DNA of 64,000 nucleotides from Comamonadaceae bacterium (GTDB lineage Bacteria > Pseudomonadota > Gammaproteobacteria > Burkholderiales > Burkholderiaceae_C), in the NCBI GenBank assembly GCA_947476465.1, contig CANJQN010000002.1, forward strand, positions 62,001 through 126,000, written 5' to 3'. A program made the position numbers and the translations under genes. The notes beneath the pieces are model-generated. The model was not told the origin of the DNA and did not search any database. It worked only from the letters and a program-made list of their open reading frames with translations. How positions within the stretch are numbered: the stretch's first letter is position 1; each line of letters begins with the position of its first letter. Shown here piece after piece: positions 1 to 8,540 of the stretch.

Positions 1-139
1 AGCACGAGGGCGTGTCGGTGCGGGGAGGATGTCATGGCGGGAACCCGGGAGTGGGTGCGTTCGTGGTGAGTTCGGTGCGAACTGTACGCCTGCCCGGCGG
101 GGCCGCCGTGTACGATGCGGCGCACTGGAGGGCTGTCCG

Positions 140-721
140 ATGACGATGCTGCTGTTGGGGTTGGTGCTGTTCCTGGGCGTGCATTCCACACGCATCGTGG
201 CCGACGGTTGGCGCACGCGCACGATCGCGCGCATCGGCGAGAAGCCCTGGAAGGGGTTGTACGCCCTGGCCTCGGTCGCCGCATTCGTGCTCGTGGTGTG
301 GGGCTGGGGCCTGGCGCGCCACAACCCGGTGGTGTTGTGGACATCGCCGGCGGGCATGCGTCACCTGAGCGCCTTGCTGATGGCGGTGGCGCTGGTGCTG
401 TTGGTGGCCACCTATGTGCCGGGCAACGGCATCAAGGCGCGGCTGCACCACCCGATGCTGCTGTCGGTGAAGGTGTGGGCGGTGGCCCATCTGCTGGCCA
501 ACGGGACGCTGGCCGACCTGCTGCTGTTCGGCGGCTTCCTGGCGTGGGCGGTGCTGGGCTTTCGGTCGGCGCGCCAACGTGACCGTGCGAGCGGCGCGGT
601 GTATGCCCCCGGCAGGACCGGCCCGACGCTGGTGGCCGTGGCACTTGGCATGGCCTTGTGGGCCGCCCTGGTGATGGGCGGGCACGCCTGGCTGTTCGGG
701 GTGAGTCCGCTGGGCGCGTGA
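140..721 (+). CDS. NnrU family membrane protein
   Basis: This 193-residue, strongly hydrophobic protein starts at the ATG at 140, which has a GGAG-type ribosome site about ten bases upstream; an in-frame ATG at 29 exists but adds a polar, arginine-rich stretch atypical of the family. The opening MTMLLLGLVLFLGVHS, the early HSTR and the later HLLANG-type motif are characteristic of NnrU, a multi-spanning inner-membrane protein linked to nitric-oxide and nitrite reductase expression or function in denitrifiers. Its biochemical role is unknown. About five or six membrane segments can be seen across the full length. FNR/DNR-type boxes within the next few kilobases fit an anaerobic or nitrogen-oxide theme, although none was seen directly in front of this gene. 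Confidence 0.85.
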   Translation: MTMLLLGLVLFLGVHSTRIVADGWRTRTIARIGEKPWKGLYALASVAAFVLVVWGWGLARHNPVVLWTSPAGMRHLSALLMAVALVLLVATYVPGNGIKARLHHPMLLSVKVWAVAHLLANGTLADLLLFGGFLAWAVLGFRSARQRDRASGAVYAPGRTGPTLVAVALGMALWAALVMGGHAWLFGVSPLGA

Positions 722-832
722 ATTCGCGCATCGGAGCAACCTCGCTCCTTGATCGGCTCCGCTCACTGGTGCAACACAAGCTCCTGCAGCCTCCACCGCG
801 TGACGCATGAAAGAGCCGGGCCTAAAAGCCGG

Positions 833-851
833 CCCCTGCCGACAGCAGGGG
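833..851 (-). terminator. Hairpin downstream of the Spy-like gene
   Basis: CCCCTGC and GCAGGGG form a perfect 7-bp stem around a five-base loop, nested inside a longer imperfect GC-rich dyad (about 814-861). It sits just past the stop codon of the minus-strand Spy-like gene. The T-run on the minus strand is short (CTTTTAGG), so this is only a possible intrinsic terminator. Confidence 0.3.
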
Positions 852-867
852 CCCGGGCTCGCGAAGC

Positions 868-1383
868 TCAGCCGCGGTGCATGCCGCCGTGGTGGCCGCC
901 GCGCTGGGCGAATCGTGCGGTCTGGTCGTCGAACTGCTTGCGCTGATCGGATGTGAGCGCGGCGTAGAAGGACTTGGTGGCCTCCAGGCGGCGGTCCATC
1001 TCGGCATTGCGCTGGGTGCGCATGGCGCGCATCTGGTCGATGCGCTCGGGCGTGGTCATGCGGGACATGGCTTCGCGGTCAGGCCGCGCCATGGGCGTGG
1101 CCGGCGGCTGGAGGGCGGCGGCGAAGGCGGTCCAGGCGCCTTCCTGGGCGGGGGTGATCTGCAGCTTCTGCTTGAGCTCACCCAGGCGCTTGTTGGCCCA
1201 CTCCTGGCGCTTGGCCGGGTCCATGCGGCCGTGTCCTTGTTTGTCGCCGTGGCCATGCATAGGCATGCCGGGTGCGGCGGCGGGGCTGGTGGGAGGGGCG
1301 GCCGGCGGGGTCTGGGCAATGACGCCACCGGCGAGGGCGGCGAGCAGGGCGGCGGTGACGAGCTGGGTGCGGGCGAAAGCCAT
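868..1383 (-). CDS. Spy/LTXXQ-motif periplasmic protein
   Basis: This is a 171-residue protein with an N-terminal signal peptide (MAFARTQLVTAALLAALAGG, probable cleavage near VIAQ), followed by a Pro/Ala/Gly/His/Met-rich linker and a helical domain of the Spy/LTXXQ type (LQITPAQEGAWTAF, then LTSDQRKQFDDQ). Proteins of this family are periplasmic chaperones or metal-stress sensors such as Spy and CpxP. The GHGDKQGHG stretch and the C-terminal GGHHGGMH tail are histidine-rich and could bind copper or zinc, which would suit the neighbouring cue/cop genes; that is inference. The upstream reading frame is open to 1722, but only the start at 1383 yields a signal peptide. No other identity is likely. 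Confidence 0.8.
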   Translation of the reverse strand: MAFARTQLVTAALLAALAGGVIAQTPPAAPPTSPAAAPGMPMHGHGDKQGHGRMDPAKRQEWANKRLGELKQKLQITPAQEGAWTAFAAALQPPATPMARPDREAMSRMTTPERIDQMRAMRTQRNAEMDRRLEATKSFYAALTSDQRKQFDDQTARFAQRGGHHGGMHRG

Positions 1384-1534
1384 GTGGGACTCCTTGCGGT
1401 ATGCACTGCGGGCGTTGCAGCGTGTAGGCAGTGTCGAAGGCGTCTGTGAACCCGGGATGCTGCCTGCGTTGCGAGCGTGTAAAGCTCGCGGCGCGCTATG
1501 GCTCAGGCAGCCGCGCGCGATCAGCCTGCCTTGA

Positions 1535-1732
1535 TCAGGTGGCCGCCTTTGAGGCGCAGGTGCGGATGCCCAGGATCGTGTAGGCGGGGCACCAACCCGC
1601 CAGCCCGGTGGCCAGGGGAACGATGCCGATCCAGCCCCACAGGCCGATGGTGCCCATGGCCGCGAGGACCACCAGCACGAGACCCACGACCACGCGCAGG
1701 ATGCCGTCAATTCCGCCAACATTGAGTTTCAC
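1535..1732 (-). CDS. DUF2892 family inner-membrane protein (GTG start)
   Basis: This small membrane protein (65 residues) reads VKLNVGGIDGILRVVVGL at its start, the hallmark of DUF2892/YgaP-transmembrane proteins, followed by two membrane segments and the conserved WCPAYTILGI...C ending. I chose the GTG at 1732 because AAAGGAA lies about eight bases upstream and because a -10-like TGCAAT plus an FNR-type box lie upstream at 1764-1805. The alternative ATG at 1765 would lie before the predicted transcription start. Function is unknown; the family often accompanies rhodanese, sulfur or respiratory genes. It is transcribed in the same direction as copZ-cueR but probably from its own oxygen-responsive promoter. 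Confidence 0.75.
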   Translation of the reverse strand: MKLNVGGIDGILRVVVGLVLVVLAAMGTIGLWGWIGIVPLATGLAGWCPAYTILGIRTCASKAAT

Positions 1733-1763
1733 GGGAATTCCTTTGTCAAAGATGAATGGGGCC

Positions 1764-1805
1764 ATTGCACCGCGTGGCGCTCAGCCCGGCCTTGACCTGG
1801 ATCAA
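1764..1805 (-). promoter_or_regulatory. FNR/DNR-type promoter of the DUF2892 gene
   Basis: On the minus strand TTGAT-CCAG-GTCAA (1805-1792) matches the FNR-family consensus TTGAT-N4-ATCAA at nine of ten positions. A TGCAAT hexamer at 1769-1764 fits a -10 element, placing the box centre at about -41.5 relative to a start near 1757, the classic class II activator geometry. The leader would be about 25 nt to the GTG at 1732. Motif and spacing are read directly; activation by FNR, ANR or DNR is inferred. Confidence 0.6.
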
Positions 1806-1821
1806 GCCGCCGGGGAACGCC

Positions 1822-2226
1822 TCAGGCGTCGCTACCCAGCTGTCCCGCCAGGTCGTCAAGGATGGGGCAGTCGGGCCGCTCGTCGCCCTGACAGCAGCGG
1901 ATGAGCCCCTCAAGGGTGCGCTGCATGGCCTGCATGGCGGCGATGCGGCCCGCCAGGTCGTCGACATGCCGCTGCGCGATCTTGCGCACGTTGGCGCTGG
2001 CGCGGCGGCGGTTGTGCCACAGGCTCACCAGCTCGGTGATCTCGGCTATGGAAAAGCCCAGGTCGCGGCTGCGCTTGATGAAGCGCAGCGTGTGCACCTC
2101 GGCCGCGCTGTACTGGCGGTAGCCGCTGTCGCTGCGCGAAACGCGCGGCAGCAGGCCCAGCGATTCGTAATGCCGCACCATCTTGGCCGACACGCCCGAC
2201 AGCCGGGCTGCTTCGCCGATGTTCAT
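1822..2226 (-). CDS. cueR: Copper-responsive MerR-family regulator CueR
   Basis: This 134-residue MerR-family protein has an N-terminal winged helix (MNIGEAARLSGVSAKMVRHYE) followed by a dimerisation helix and a metal-binding loop CCQGDERPDCP. Cys112 and Cys120 fall at exactly the positions used by E. coli CueR for Cu(I), and a further Cys111 precedes them. CueR activates copper-efflux genes by distorting a promoter with an over-long spacer. The start codon overlaps the copZ stop as ATGA, so the two are translationally coupled. Gold- or silver-sensing homologues (GolS) share this loop, but copZ and copA beside it favour copper. Confidence 0.9.
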   Translation of the reverse strand: MNIGEAARLSGVSAKMVRHYESLGLLPRVSRSDSGYRQYSAAEVHTLRFIKRSRDLGFSIAEITELVSLWHNRRRASANVRKIAQRHVDDLAGRIAAMQAMQRTLEGLIRCCQGDERPDCPILDDLAGQLGSDA

Positions 2227-2417
2227 TGAACTGCGTAGCCTTCTTCGGCGATGGCTTTGGCGACCTGCTCGCGCGGCTGCGTGGTCTGCACCTCGACCTT
2301 GCCGGCCGGGCGGTCGATCTTGACCTGCGCGGCCGGGTCGAGGCTCTTGACGGCCTGCGTGACGGCCCTCTCGCAATGGCCGCAGGTCATGCCTTGTACG
2401 TCGAAGATCTGGTTCAT
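2223..2417 (-). CDS. copZ: Copper chaperone CopZ (heavy-metal-associated domain)
   Basis: This protein of 64 residues is a single HMA domain. The metal-binding motif MTCGHC puts the ligand cysteines at positions 12 and 15, and the typical ferredoxin-like fold signature continues to GYAVQ at the end. It is expected to carry Cu(I) in the cytoplasm to the CopA ATPase or to CueR. It heads a two-gene operon with cueR (four-base overlap) and lies divergent from copA, with a CueR-type dyad in the intergenic region. Confidence 0.9.
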   Translation of the reverse strand: MNQIFDVQGMTCGHCERAVTQAVKSLDPAAQVKIDRPAGKVEVQTTQPREQVAKAIAEEGYAVQ

Positions 2418-2453
2418 GATGGTGACTCGGTTTGATGAGGGTGATGGCGGGCA

Positions 2454-2484
2454 AGGATGAACCCTCCCACGGTGGCAAGGTCAA
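2454..2484 (-). promoter_or_regulatory. CueR-type operator/promoter for copZ-cueR
   Basis: The dyad ACCCTCC...GGCAAGGT (2461-2481) matches MerR/CueR copper boxes. Read on the minus strand it lies between a -35 TTGACC (2484-2479) and a weak -10 CATCCT (2459-2454), with a 19-base spacer, the over-long spacing that MerR-type activators require. The geometry is seen in the sequence; binding by the adjacent CueR is inferred. Confidence 0.7.
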
Positions 2485-2516
2485 GCCGATGTTCGTTGAC
2501 CCTTCGGCAGGGCGGG

Positions 2517-2530
2517 TTGATTTGCGTCAA
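2517..2530 (+). promoter_or_regulatory. FNR/DNR-type box upstream of copA
   Basis: TTGAT-TTGC-GTCAA matches the FNR-family consensus at nine of ten positions and lies about 40 bases before the copA start at 2571. An upstream TTGACCCTTCGGCAGGGCGG element (2496-2515) could be a second, weaker CueR-like site. copA may therefore be under both copper and oxygen or nitric-oxide control. Confidence 0.5.
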
Positions 2531-2570
2531 GGCTTTCGCTTTCCATCATGGCAAGGTTGATCATCGCATC

Positions 2571-4781
2571 ATGAACATCGTCACCGCACCCACTCCAGCC
2601 GACACCGTGACGCTCGATCTCGGCGTCGGCGGCATGACCTGCGCCTCTTGTGTCGGCCGCGTCGAACGCGCGCTCAAGAAGGTGCCGGGCGTGCAGCAAG
2701 CCACCGTGAACCTGGCCACCGAGTCCGCGCGGGTGCTGTTTGCGCCCGGGCAGGCCCAGGAGGCGCAGCTGCGCCGGGCGGTGCGCGATGCCGGCTACGA
2801 GCCGCGCGCGCCCGAGGCCGCGATCGACCAGGAGGTGTCCACCTGGTCGGGCTTGCTGCCGGTGGCGGTGGGCCTGCTGCTGTCGGCGCCCTTGATTCTT
2901 CCGATGTTGGGCGACTTGTTGGGCCGTCACTGGATGCTGCCCGCATGGGTGCAGTTCGTGCTGGCCACGCCGGTGCAGTTCATCCTGGGGGCGCGCTTCT
3001 ACAAGGCCGGCTGGAACGCGCTGCGCGCGGGCACCGGCAACATGGATCTGCTGGTGGCCATCGGCACCACGGCCGGCTGGGGGCTGTCGGTGTGGTTGTG
3101 GCTCACCCAGGACGCGATGCACTTGTACTTCGAGGCGTCGGCGGTGGTGATCACGCTGGTGCTGCTGGGCAAGTGGCTGGAGGTGCGCGCCAAGCGCCAG
3201 ACCACCGCGGCCATCCGCGCCCTGCACGCGCTGCGGCCCGAGACCGCGCACGTGCTGCAGGGCGCTGGCGCAGAAGTCGATCTGCCGCTGGCCGAGGTGC
3301 TGGCCGGCGACCGGCTGGTGGTTCGCCCCGGCGAGCGCGTGCCCGCCGACGGCGTGGTGGAAGAGGGCGACACCCAGGTCGACGAATCGATGCTGACCGG
3401 CGAGCCGCTGCCGGTCGCCAAGGGCGTTGGCGAGCATGTGACCGGCGGCAGCATCAACGGCGAGGGCCGCGTCGTGATGCGGGCCACGGCGGTGGGGCGC
3501 GAGAGCGTGTTGGCCCGCATCATCCGGCTGGTGGAAGACGCGCAGGCGGCCAAGGCGCCGATCCAGCGGCTGGTCGACAAGGTGTCGGCGGTGTTCGTGC
3601 CGGTGGTGCTGGTGGTGGCGGTGCTCACCTTCACCGGCTGGATGCTTGCCGGTGCGGGCGCCGAAGCCGCGCTGATCCACGCGGTGGCGGTGCTGGTGAT
3701 TGCCTGCCCCTGCGCCCTGGGGCTGGCCACGCCGGCCGCGATCATGGCCGGTACGGGCGTGGCGGCGCGCTACGGCATCTTGATCAAGGACGCCCAGGCG
3801 CTGGAGTTGGCGCACCGGGTGGGCACCATCGCCTTCGACAAGACCGGCACGCTGACGGTGGGCCAGCCCCGGCTGGTGGCCTTTGTCGCCGCGCCCGGCA
3901 ACGACACCGACGAGCAGCTGATCGCGGCCGCCAGCTTGCAGGGCGGCAGCGAGCATCCGCTGGCGCGCGCGGTGGTCGCCACGGCGCGCGAAAAGGGCCT
4001 GGCCGTGCCGCAGCCGGCGGGCGTGCGGGCGGTGCCCGGCCGCGGCACCGACGGCGAGGTGGGCGTGCGCAGCTACTTGATCGGCAGCCTGCGCTGGATG
4101 GCCGAACTGGGCGTTGACACGACCGCGCTGGCCGAGCCCATTGCGCATTGGCAGGCGCAGGGCGCCTCGGTGTCGCTGCTGGCCGAGCGCAGCGCGCAGG
4201 GCGTGGTGCCACGGGCCCTGATGGCGTTCGCCGACACGCCCAAGCCCGAGGCCGCGGCCGCCCTGGCGGCCTTGCGCCGGCAGGGCCTGCGGCTGGTGAT
4301 GATCTCCGGCGACAACCGCCCGGCGGCCCTGGCGATGGCGCAGCGTTTCGGCCTGACGGCCGACGAGGTGCGTGCCGAGGTGCTGCCCGGCGACAAGGCG
4401 GCCCAGGTGCGCGCGCTGCGGACCGGCGGCCAGGTGGTGGCGATGGTGGGTGACGGCGTCAACGATGCGCCGGCGCTGGCCGCGGCCGACGTGGGCCTGG
4501 CGATGGCCACCGGCACCGACGTGGCCATGCATGCGGCCGGCATCACGCTGATGCGCGGCGACCTGCGGCTGGTGGGCGCGGCGCTGGACATCTCGCGCCG
4601 CACGGTGAGCAAGATCCGGCAGAACCTGTTCTGGGCCTTCTTCTACAACGTGGCGGGCATTCCACTGGCGGCGCTGGGCTACCTGAGCCCGGTCGTGGCC
4701 GGCGCGGCGATGGCGCTGTCCAGCGTGAGCGTGATGAGCAACGCGCTCCTGCTGCGCCGCTGGCATCCGCCCCAAGATTGA
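2571..4781 (+). CDS. copA: Cu(I)-translocating P-type ATPase
   Basis: This 736-residue P1B-type ATPase exports Cu(I) across the inner membrane. Visible features in order are one N-terminal HMA domain with MTCASC (Cys24 and Cys27), eight expected membrane helices, the TGE motif of the actuator domain, the intramembrane copper site CPC (Cys379-Pro-Cys381), the phosphorylation motif DKTGT starting at Asp423, SEHPLA in the nucleotide-binding domain, and [11 protein letters not shown] chose the ATG at 2571 because it begins just before the HMA domain; the frame is open back to 2457 through the regulatory region. It is divergent from copZ-cueR. An FNR-type box upstream also raises the possibility of a role in copper supply to respiratory oxidases (CcoI/CopA2-like), although the cue context favours efflux. 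Confidence 0.92.
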   Translation: MNIVTAPTPADTVTLDLGVGGMTCASCVGRVERALKKVPGVQQATVNLATESARVLFAPGQAQEAQLRRAVRDAGYEPRAPEAAIDQEVSTWSGLLPVAVGLLLSAPLILPMLGDLLGRHWMLPAWVQFVLATPVQFILGARFYKAGWNALRAGTGNMDLLVAIGTTAGWGLSVWLWLTQDAMHLYFEASAVVITLVLLGKWLEVRAKRQTTAAIRALHALRPETAHVLQGAGAEVDLPLAEVLAGDRLVVRPGERVPADGVVEEGDTQVDESMLTGEPLPVAKGVGEHVTGGSINGEGRVVMRATAVGRESVLARIIRLVEDAQAAKAPIQRLVDKVSAVFVPVVLVVAVLTFTGWMLAGAGAEAALIHAVAVLVIACPCALGLATPAAIMAGTGVAARYGILIKDAQALELAHRVGTIAFDKTGTLTVGQPRLVAFVAAPGNDTDEQLIAAASLQGGSEHPLARAVVATAREKGLAVPQPAGVRAVPGRGTDGEVGVRSYLIGSLRWMAELGVDTTALAEPIAHWQAQGASVSLLAERSAQGVVPRALMAFADTPKPEAAAALAALRRQGLRLVMISGDNRPAALAMAQRFGLTADEVRAEVLPGDKAAQVRALRTGGQVVAMVGDGVNDAPALAAADVGLAMATGTDVAMHAAGITLMRGDLRLVGAALDISRRTVSKIRQNLFWAFFYNVAGIPLAALGYLSPVVAGAAMALSSVSVMSNALLLRRWHPPQD

Positions 4782-4795
4782 TTGATGTGCATCAA
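4782..4795 (+). promoter_or_regulatory. Perfect FNR/DNR box before the hemerythrin gene
   Basis: TTGAT-GTGC-ATCAA is a perfect match to the FNR-family consensus, beginning one base after the copA stop codon and ending 50 bases before the next start codon. A class II arrangement would place transcription near 4830. A good -10 is not obvious, so the site is firm but the promoter is not. Confidence 0.65.
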
Positions 4796-4845
4796 AGACG
4801 TGGTGGCAACTGCTGTGCGAACCTGAACGCCAGGAGACCGCGACC

Positions 4846-5436
4846 ATGTCACAACACCAACCTTCCGCCTTCCAGATCATCCGAGATGAGCATTCCGCCG
4901 TGTCGGCCGTGCTTCGTTCTTTGCTGCGCATGCTCGAGCGCGGACCGGCGGACGAGCCGATGCGCTACTTCGACGTGATGCGCGCGATGCTGTTCTATAT
5001 CGACGAGTTTCCCGAGCAGCGCCACCACCCCAACGAGTCGAACCTGCTGTTCCCGAAGATCGCCCGGGCCGCCCCCGAGCTGATGCCGGTGATCCGCCGC
5101 CTGGAGAACGACCACCTCGAGGGCGAGCAACGGGTGCGCGGGCTGCAGCACCTTCTGCTGGCGTGGGAGCTGCTGGGCGAGACCCGGCGCGAGGCCTTCG
5201 TGACGGCCGCGCAGGAGTATGTTCGGTTCTACCTGGACCACATGCGGTCCGAAGAGGTGCAACTGCTGCCGGCGGCCGAGCGCCATCTGAGCGACAGCGA
5301 CAAGGCCGAGCTGGACGCGGCGTTCCGCAAGCAGCGCGACCCGCTGGCCGGCGGCGAACGGGAGCCCGGTTTCGAGCGTCTGTTTACCCGTATCGTGATG
5401 AAGACGCCGGCGCCACTGGGCCTGGGCGAGGAGTAA
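4846..5436 (+). CDS. Hemerythrin HHE-domain protein
   Basis: This is a 196-residue helical protein with the ligand pattern of hemerythrin-like HHE domains: His in IRDEHSAV, HHPNESNLLFP, ENDHLEGE and YLDHMRSEEVQLLP. Such proteins bind a non-haem di-iron centre and sense or carry oxygen, or protect against nitric oxide and iron-sulfur damage (YtfE/DnrN-like). AGGAG sits eight to ten bases before the ATG. The perfect FNR/DNR box upstream supports a role in low-oxygen or nitrosative metabolism. No cysteine-rich ScdA-type N-terminal domain is present, so it is not a complete RIC/YtfE protein. Confidence 0.85.
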   Translation: MSQHQPSAFQIIRDEHSAVSAVLRSLLRMLERGPADEPMRYFDVMRAMLFYIDEFPEQRHHPNESNLLFPKIARAAPELMPVIRRLENDHLEGEQRVRGLQHLLLAWELLGETRREAFVTAAQEYVRFYLDHMRSEEVQLLPAAERHLSDSDKAELDAAFRKQRDPLAGGEREPGFERLFTRIVMKTPAPLGLGEE

Positions 5437-5493
5437 TTGCTCACAGCGCATGGCGTTGCACCCGTCACCGGGCCACGCTCACAGGTGTGGGGC

Positions 5494-6105
5494 TTACTTT
5501 TCCAGGCCGTGCGCGCGCAGGGCTTGGAGCACGCCGGGGCGCGTCATCATTCGACCCTGGAAGGCTTGTACGTTCGTCAGGCCGCTGATGTCGAGCTTGA
5601 CCGCAGCGGCCCAGCGCGTGGCGGTAAACAGGTAGCCATCGGCCACGCTGAACTGGTCGCCCATCAGGTAGTCGCGGCCTTGGAGCTGGCCCTCGATCCA
5701 CTGGTAGCGCGAGAGCAGCCGTTCGCGGAACACGCCCTTGGCCTCATCGGGCACGGCGCGGTTGAACAGGGGTGAGTAGCACCCTTTGTGCAGTTCGGTG
5801 CCAACGAAGTTGAGCCACTCCTGCAGGTGGTAGCGGGGCAGGGTGCCGTTGGCCGGCGCCAGCTTGCCCGCCGGCGTCTGATCGGCGACGTATTGCACGA
5901 TGGCGGCGATTTCGTGCAGCCGCTCACCGTCGTCCAGCTCCAGCAGGGGCACATAGCCCAGCGGTTGGATGGCGTAATAGTCGGAGCCGTCGGGCAGTTG
6001 ATGGGTTCGGATGTTGACCAGGACGGGCTCAAACGCCAGGCCTGACTCGCACAGCGCGATGTGAGGCGCGAGGGCGCTGGTGCCGGGTGAGTAATAGAGT
6101 TTCAT
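5494..6105 (-). CDS. Glutathione S-transferase (beta-like) with Ser at the Cys10 position
   Basis: This 203-residue protein has a thioredoxin-fold N-terminal half (MKLYYSPGTSALAPHIAL, then the YVPLLELDDG cis-proline region and LHEIAAIVQYV) and an all-helical C-terminal half containing FSVADGYLF. It matches bacterial beta-class GSTs, which conjugate or transfer glutathione. Beta-class enzymes usually read SPGACSL with catalytic Cys10; here the segment is SPGTSAL, with Ser10 instead, so the chemistry may differ or shift to a Ser/Tyr-dependent mechanism. The start at 6105 begins directly at the family N-terminus; the longer open frame to 6291 adds arginine-rich sequence. It lies 35 bases downstream of the YkgJ-like gene on the same strand. 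Confidence 0.85.
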   Translation of the reverse strand: MKLYYSPGTSALAPHIALCESGLAFEPVLVNIRTHQLPDGSDYYAIQPLGYVPLLELDDGERLHEIAAIVQYVADQTPAGKLAPANGTLPRYHLQEWLNFVGTELHKGCYSPLFNRAVPDEAKGVFRERLLSRYQWIEGQLQGRDYLMGDQFSVADGYLFTATRWAAAVKLDISGLTNVQAFQGRMMTRPGVLQALRAHGLEK

Positions 6106-6140
6106 AGGGAGCAGGTCGCAGCGTAAGGCGGTCCGCCATG

Positions 6141-6413
6141 CTAGCCGCTTTGGCGCACGCCTGGCGCGGTGGCGTATTCGAGTCGCTGGAGCCACAGCAG
6201 GGCGTGCTCGCGCGACGGCCCGCACATCTCGGGCGAAGGCGCCAACCCGGCGCAGACCGCGGGCCGGCGCGGGTCGCCAAACAGTTGGCAACGCTGCTGG
6301 GCGTCGAGCTGCACGCAGCGCACGCCGGCGGGTTTGCCGTGCGGCATGCCTGGGATGGGCGAGGTGATGGAGGGTGCGATGCAGCAGGCGCCGCAGTTCG
6401 GGCGACAGCTCAT
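6141..6413 (-). CDS. YkgJ-family cysteine cluster protein
   Basis: This 90-residue protein begins [16 protein letters not shown] and continues with conserved cysteines in [21 protein letters not shown] and EMCGPS. This is the pattern of YkgJ/UPF0153 proteins, thought to bind zinc or iron; no enzymatic role is established. I chose the ATG at 6413 because it sits immediately before the cysteine motif and has an AGG-containing site upstream; the frame is open to 6539 but would run into the mnmG promoter region. It probably forms a short operon with the GST gene. Confidence 0.8.
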   Translation of the reverse strand: MSCRPNCGACCIAPSITSPIPGMPHGKPAGVRCVQLDAQQRCQLFGDPRRPAVCAGLAPSPEMCGPSREHALLWLQRLEYATAPGVRQSG

Positions 6414-6562
6414 CGCCTGCTTCAGGGGGTTGCTTGTGGTGCTGCGGGTTTGAATCACTCGGCGACTATCGCCTTGATCGGGTCGGATTGGCCGCTGGCC
6501 GGTAAAATCAAGCGCCTTGCGGCCCCCGACGGTCCCCACGCGCAGGCTCTGCGCTCACGCCC

Positions 6563-8515
6563 ATGCTTTATCCCCAGGAATTCGACGTCATCGTGGTCGG
6601 TGGCGGCCATGCCGGCACAGAGGCGGCCTTGGCTGCCGCCCGCATGGGCTGCCGCACGCTGTTGCTGAGCCACAACATCGAGACGCTCGGCCAGATGAGC
6701 TGCAACCCGTCCATTGGCGGGATCGGCAAGGGCCACCTGGTCAAGGAAGTGGACGCGCTGGGCGGCGTCATGGCGATTGCCACCGATGAAGCCGGCATCC
6801 AGTTTCGCATTCTCAACAGCTCCAAGGGGCCGGCGGTGCGGGCCACCCGTGCCCAGGCGGACCGCATTCTGTACAAGGCGGCGATTCGCAGCCGCTTGGA
6901 GAACCAGCCCAACCTCACCCTGTTCCAGCAGGCGGTCGACGACCTGATGGTGGAGGGCGACCGCGTGGTCGGCGCCGTCACCCAGGTCGGCATCCGTTTT
7001 CGTGCTCGCACGGTGGTGCTGACGGCCGGCACCTTCCTGGACGGCAAGATCCATGTCGGGCTGAGCCACTACGCGGCGGGGCGGGCGGGCGATCCGCCGG
7101 CAGTGTCGCTGTCGGCGCGGCTGAAAGAGCTCAAGCTGCCGCAAGGGCGGCTGAAAACCGGGACGCCGCCGCGCCTGGACGGGCGCACCATCGATTTTTC
7201 CAAATGCGAAGAGCAGCCGGGCGACCTGGATCCCGTGCCGGTGTTCAGCTTCATGGGCCGCGCCCAGATGCATCCGCGCCAGGTACCCTGCTGGATCACC
7301 CACACCAACGAGCGCACGCACGACATCATTCGCTCCGGCTTCGACCGCAGCCCGATGTTCACCGGCAAGATCGAAGGCGTGGGGCCGCGCTACTGCCCCA
7401 GCGTCGAGGACAAGATCAACCGGTTCGCCGGCAAGGACAGCCACCAGATCTTCCTGGAGCCCGAGGGCCTGACCACCCACGAGATCTACCCCAACGGCAT
7501 TTCCACCAGCCTGCCCTTTGACATCCAGTACGCGCTGGTGCGGTCGATGGCTGGCCTGGAGAACGCGCACATCCTGCGGCCGGGCTATGCCATTGAGTAC
7601 GATTACTTCGACCCGCGTGGTCTCAAGAGCAGCTTCGAAACGCGCCAGATCGCCGGCTTGTTCTTTGCCGGCCAGATCAACGGGACCACAGGTTATGAGG
7701 AGGCGGCGGCGCAAGGCTTGTTTGCGGGCATCAACGCAGCCCTGCAGTGCCGGGGCGAAGCGGCCTGGCTGCCGCGCCGGGATGAGGCCTACCTGGGTGT
7801 TTTGGTCGATGACCTCATCACCAAGGGCGTGACCGAACCCTACCGCATGTTCACCAGCCGCGCCGAGTTTCGCCTGCAGCTGCGCGAGGACAACGCCGAC
7901 ATGCGCCTGACCGAGGCCGGGCGCCAGATGGGCCTGGTGGACGACGAGCGCTGGGAGGCCTTCAGCCGCAGGCGCGACGCTGTTTCACGTGAAACCGAGC
8001 GCTTGAAGTCGACCTGGGTCAACCCGCGCAACCTGCCGGCGGCGGAATCTGAGCGCGTGCTCGGCAAGGCCATCGAACATGAGTACAACCTCGGCGACCT
8101 GCTGCGCCGCCCCGGCGTGAGCTATGAGGCGCTGGTCGGAATGGATGGCGGGCGCATGGCCAACCCTGCTGTTTCACGTGAAACGCTGGGGCAAGACTAC
8201 GAGACGGTGATCGAGCAGATCGAGATCTCAGCCAAGTACTCGGGTTACATCGATCGCCAGCGCGACGAGGTGGAGCGTGCTTCGCACTACGAAAACCTGC
8301 GGCTGCCGGCCGAGCTGGACTACCTGCAGGTGACCGCGCTGAGCTTCGAGGTGCGGCAGAAGCTGGCGCGCCAACGGCCGGAGACCCTCGGGCAGGCCTC
8401 GCGCATTTCGGGGGTGACCCCGGCGGCGATCTCTCTGCTGCTGGTGCACTTGAAGAAGAGCAAGTCCAAGGGCTTCACCGAAGCTGCGAACCAGGCCGGG
8501 CCACAGGCGGCATGA
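6563..8515 (+). CDS. mnmG: tRNA uridine-5-carboxymethylaminomethyl(34) synthesis enzyme MnmG
   Basis: This full-length 650-residue FAD protein partners MnmE to install the carboxymethylaminomethyl group at U34 of certain tRNAs. It shows the N-terminal FAD motif [12 protein letters not shown], the family signatures [14 protein letters not shown] and [16 protein letters not shown], the [10 protein letters not shown] motif and the C-terminal helical MnmE-binding region ending in [18 protein letters not shown] -10-like hexamer at 6503-6508 lies upstream, with only a poorly spaced -35. Two parS sites are embedded in the coding sequence near the 3' end. It starts the origin-proximal set mnmG-rsmG-lysE-parA-parB. 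Confidence 0.97.
   Translation: MLYPQEFDVIVVGGGHAGTEAALAAARMGCRTLLLSHNIETLGQMSCNPSIGGIGKGHLVKEVDALGGVMAIATDEAGIQFRILNSSKGPAVRATRAQADRILYKAAIRSRLENQPNLTLFQQAVDDLMVEGDRVVGAVTQVGIRFRARTVVLTAGTFLDGKIHVGLSHYAAGRAGDPPAVSLSARLKELKLPQGRLKTGTPPRLDGRTIDFSKCEEQPGDLDPVPVFSFMGRAQMHPRQVPCWITHTNERTHDIIRSGFDRSPMFTGKIEGVGPRYCPSVEDKINRFAGKDSHQIFLEPEGLTTHEIYPNGISTSLPFDIQYALVRSMAGLENAHILRPGYAIEYDYFDPRGLKSSFETRQIAGLFFAGQINGTTGYEEAAAQGLFAGINAALQCRGEAAWLPRRDEAYLGVLVDDLITKGVTEPYRMFTSRAEFRLQLREDNADMRLTEAGRQMGLVDDERWEAFSRRRDAVSRETERLKSTWVNPRNLPAAESERVLGKAIEHEYNLGDLLRRPGVSYEALVGMDGGRMANPAVSRETLGQDYETVIEQIEISAKYSGYIDRQRDEVERASHYENLRLPAELDYLQVTALSFEVRQKLARQRPETLGQASRISGVTPAAISLLLVHLKKSKSKGFTEAANQAGPQAA
7981..7996. other. 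parS centromere site inside mnmG
   Basis: TGTTTCACGTGAAACC matches the bacterial chromosomal parS consensus (TGTTTCACGTGAAACA) at 15 of 16 positions with an intact palindromic core. It should be bound by the ParB encoded at 11966-12874. Confidence 0.9.
8170..8185. other. parS centromere site inside mnmG (second)
   Basis: TGTTTCACGTGAAACG has an intact TTTCACGTGAAA core and differs from consensus only at the last base. It lies 189 bases after the first site. Confidence 0.9.
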
Positions 8516-8540
8516 GCTCAGCACCGGGCATGGGGGCAAC

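Noticed and set aside
2457..2570. Upstream extension of CopA (start at 2457).
   Set aside because: It would translate the CueR operator and the FNR-type box; the HMA domain begins right after the ATG at 2571.
2481..4931. Long minus-strand open frame opposite copA.
   Set aside because: His/Gln/Arg-rich shadow of the copA coding strand; no start signal or domain.
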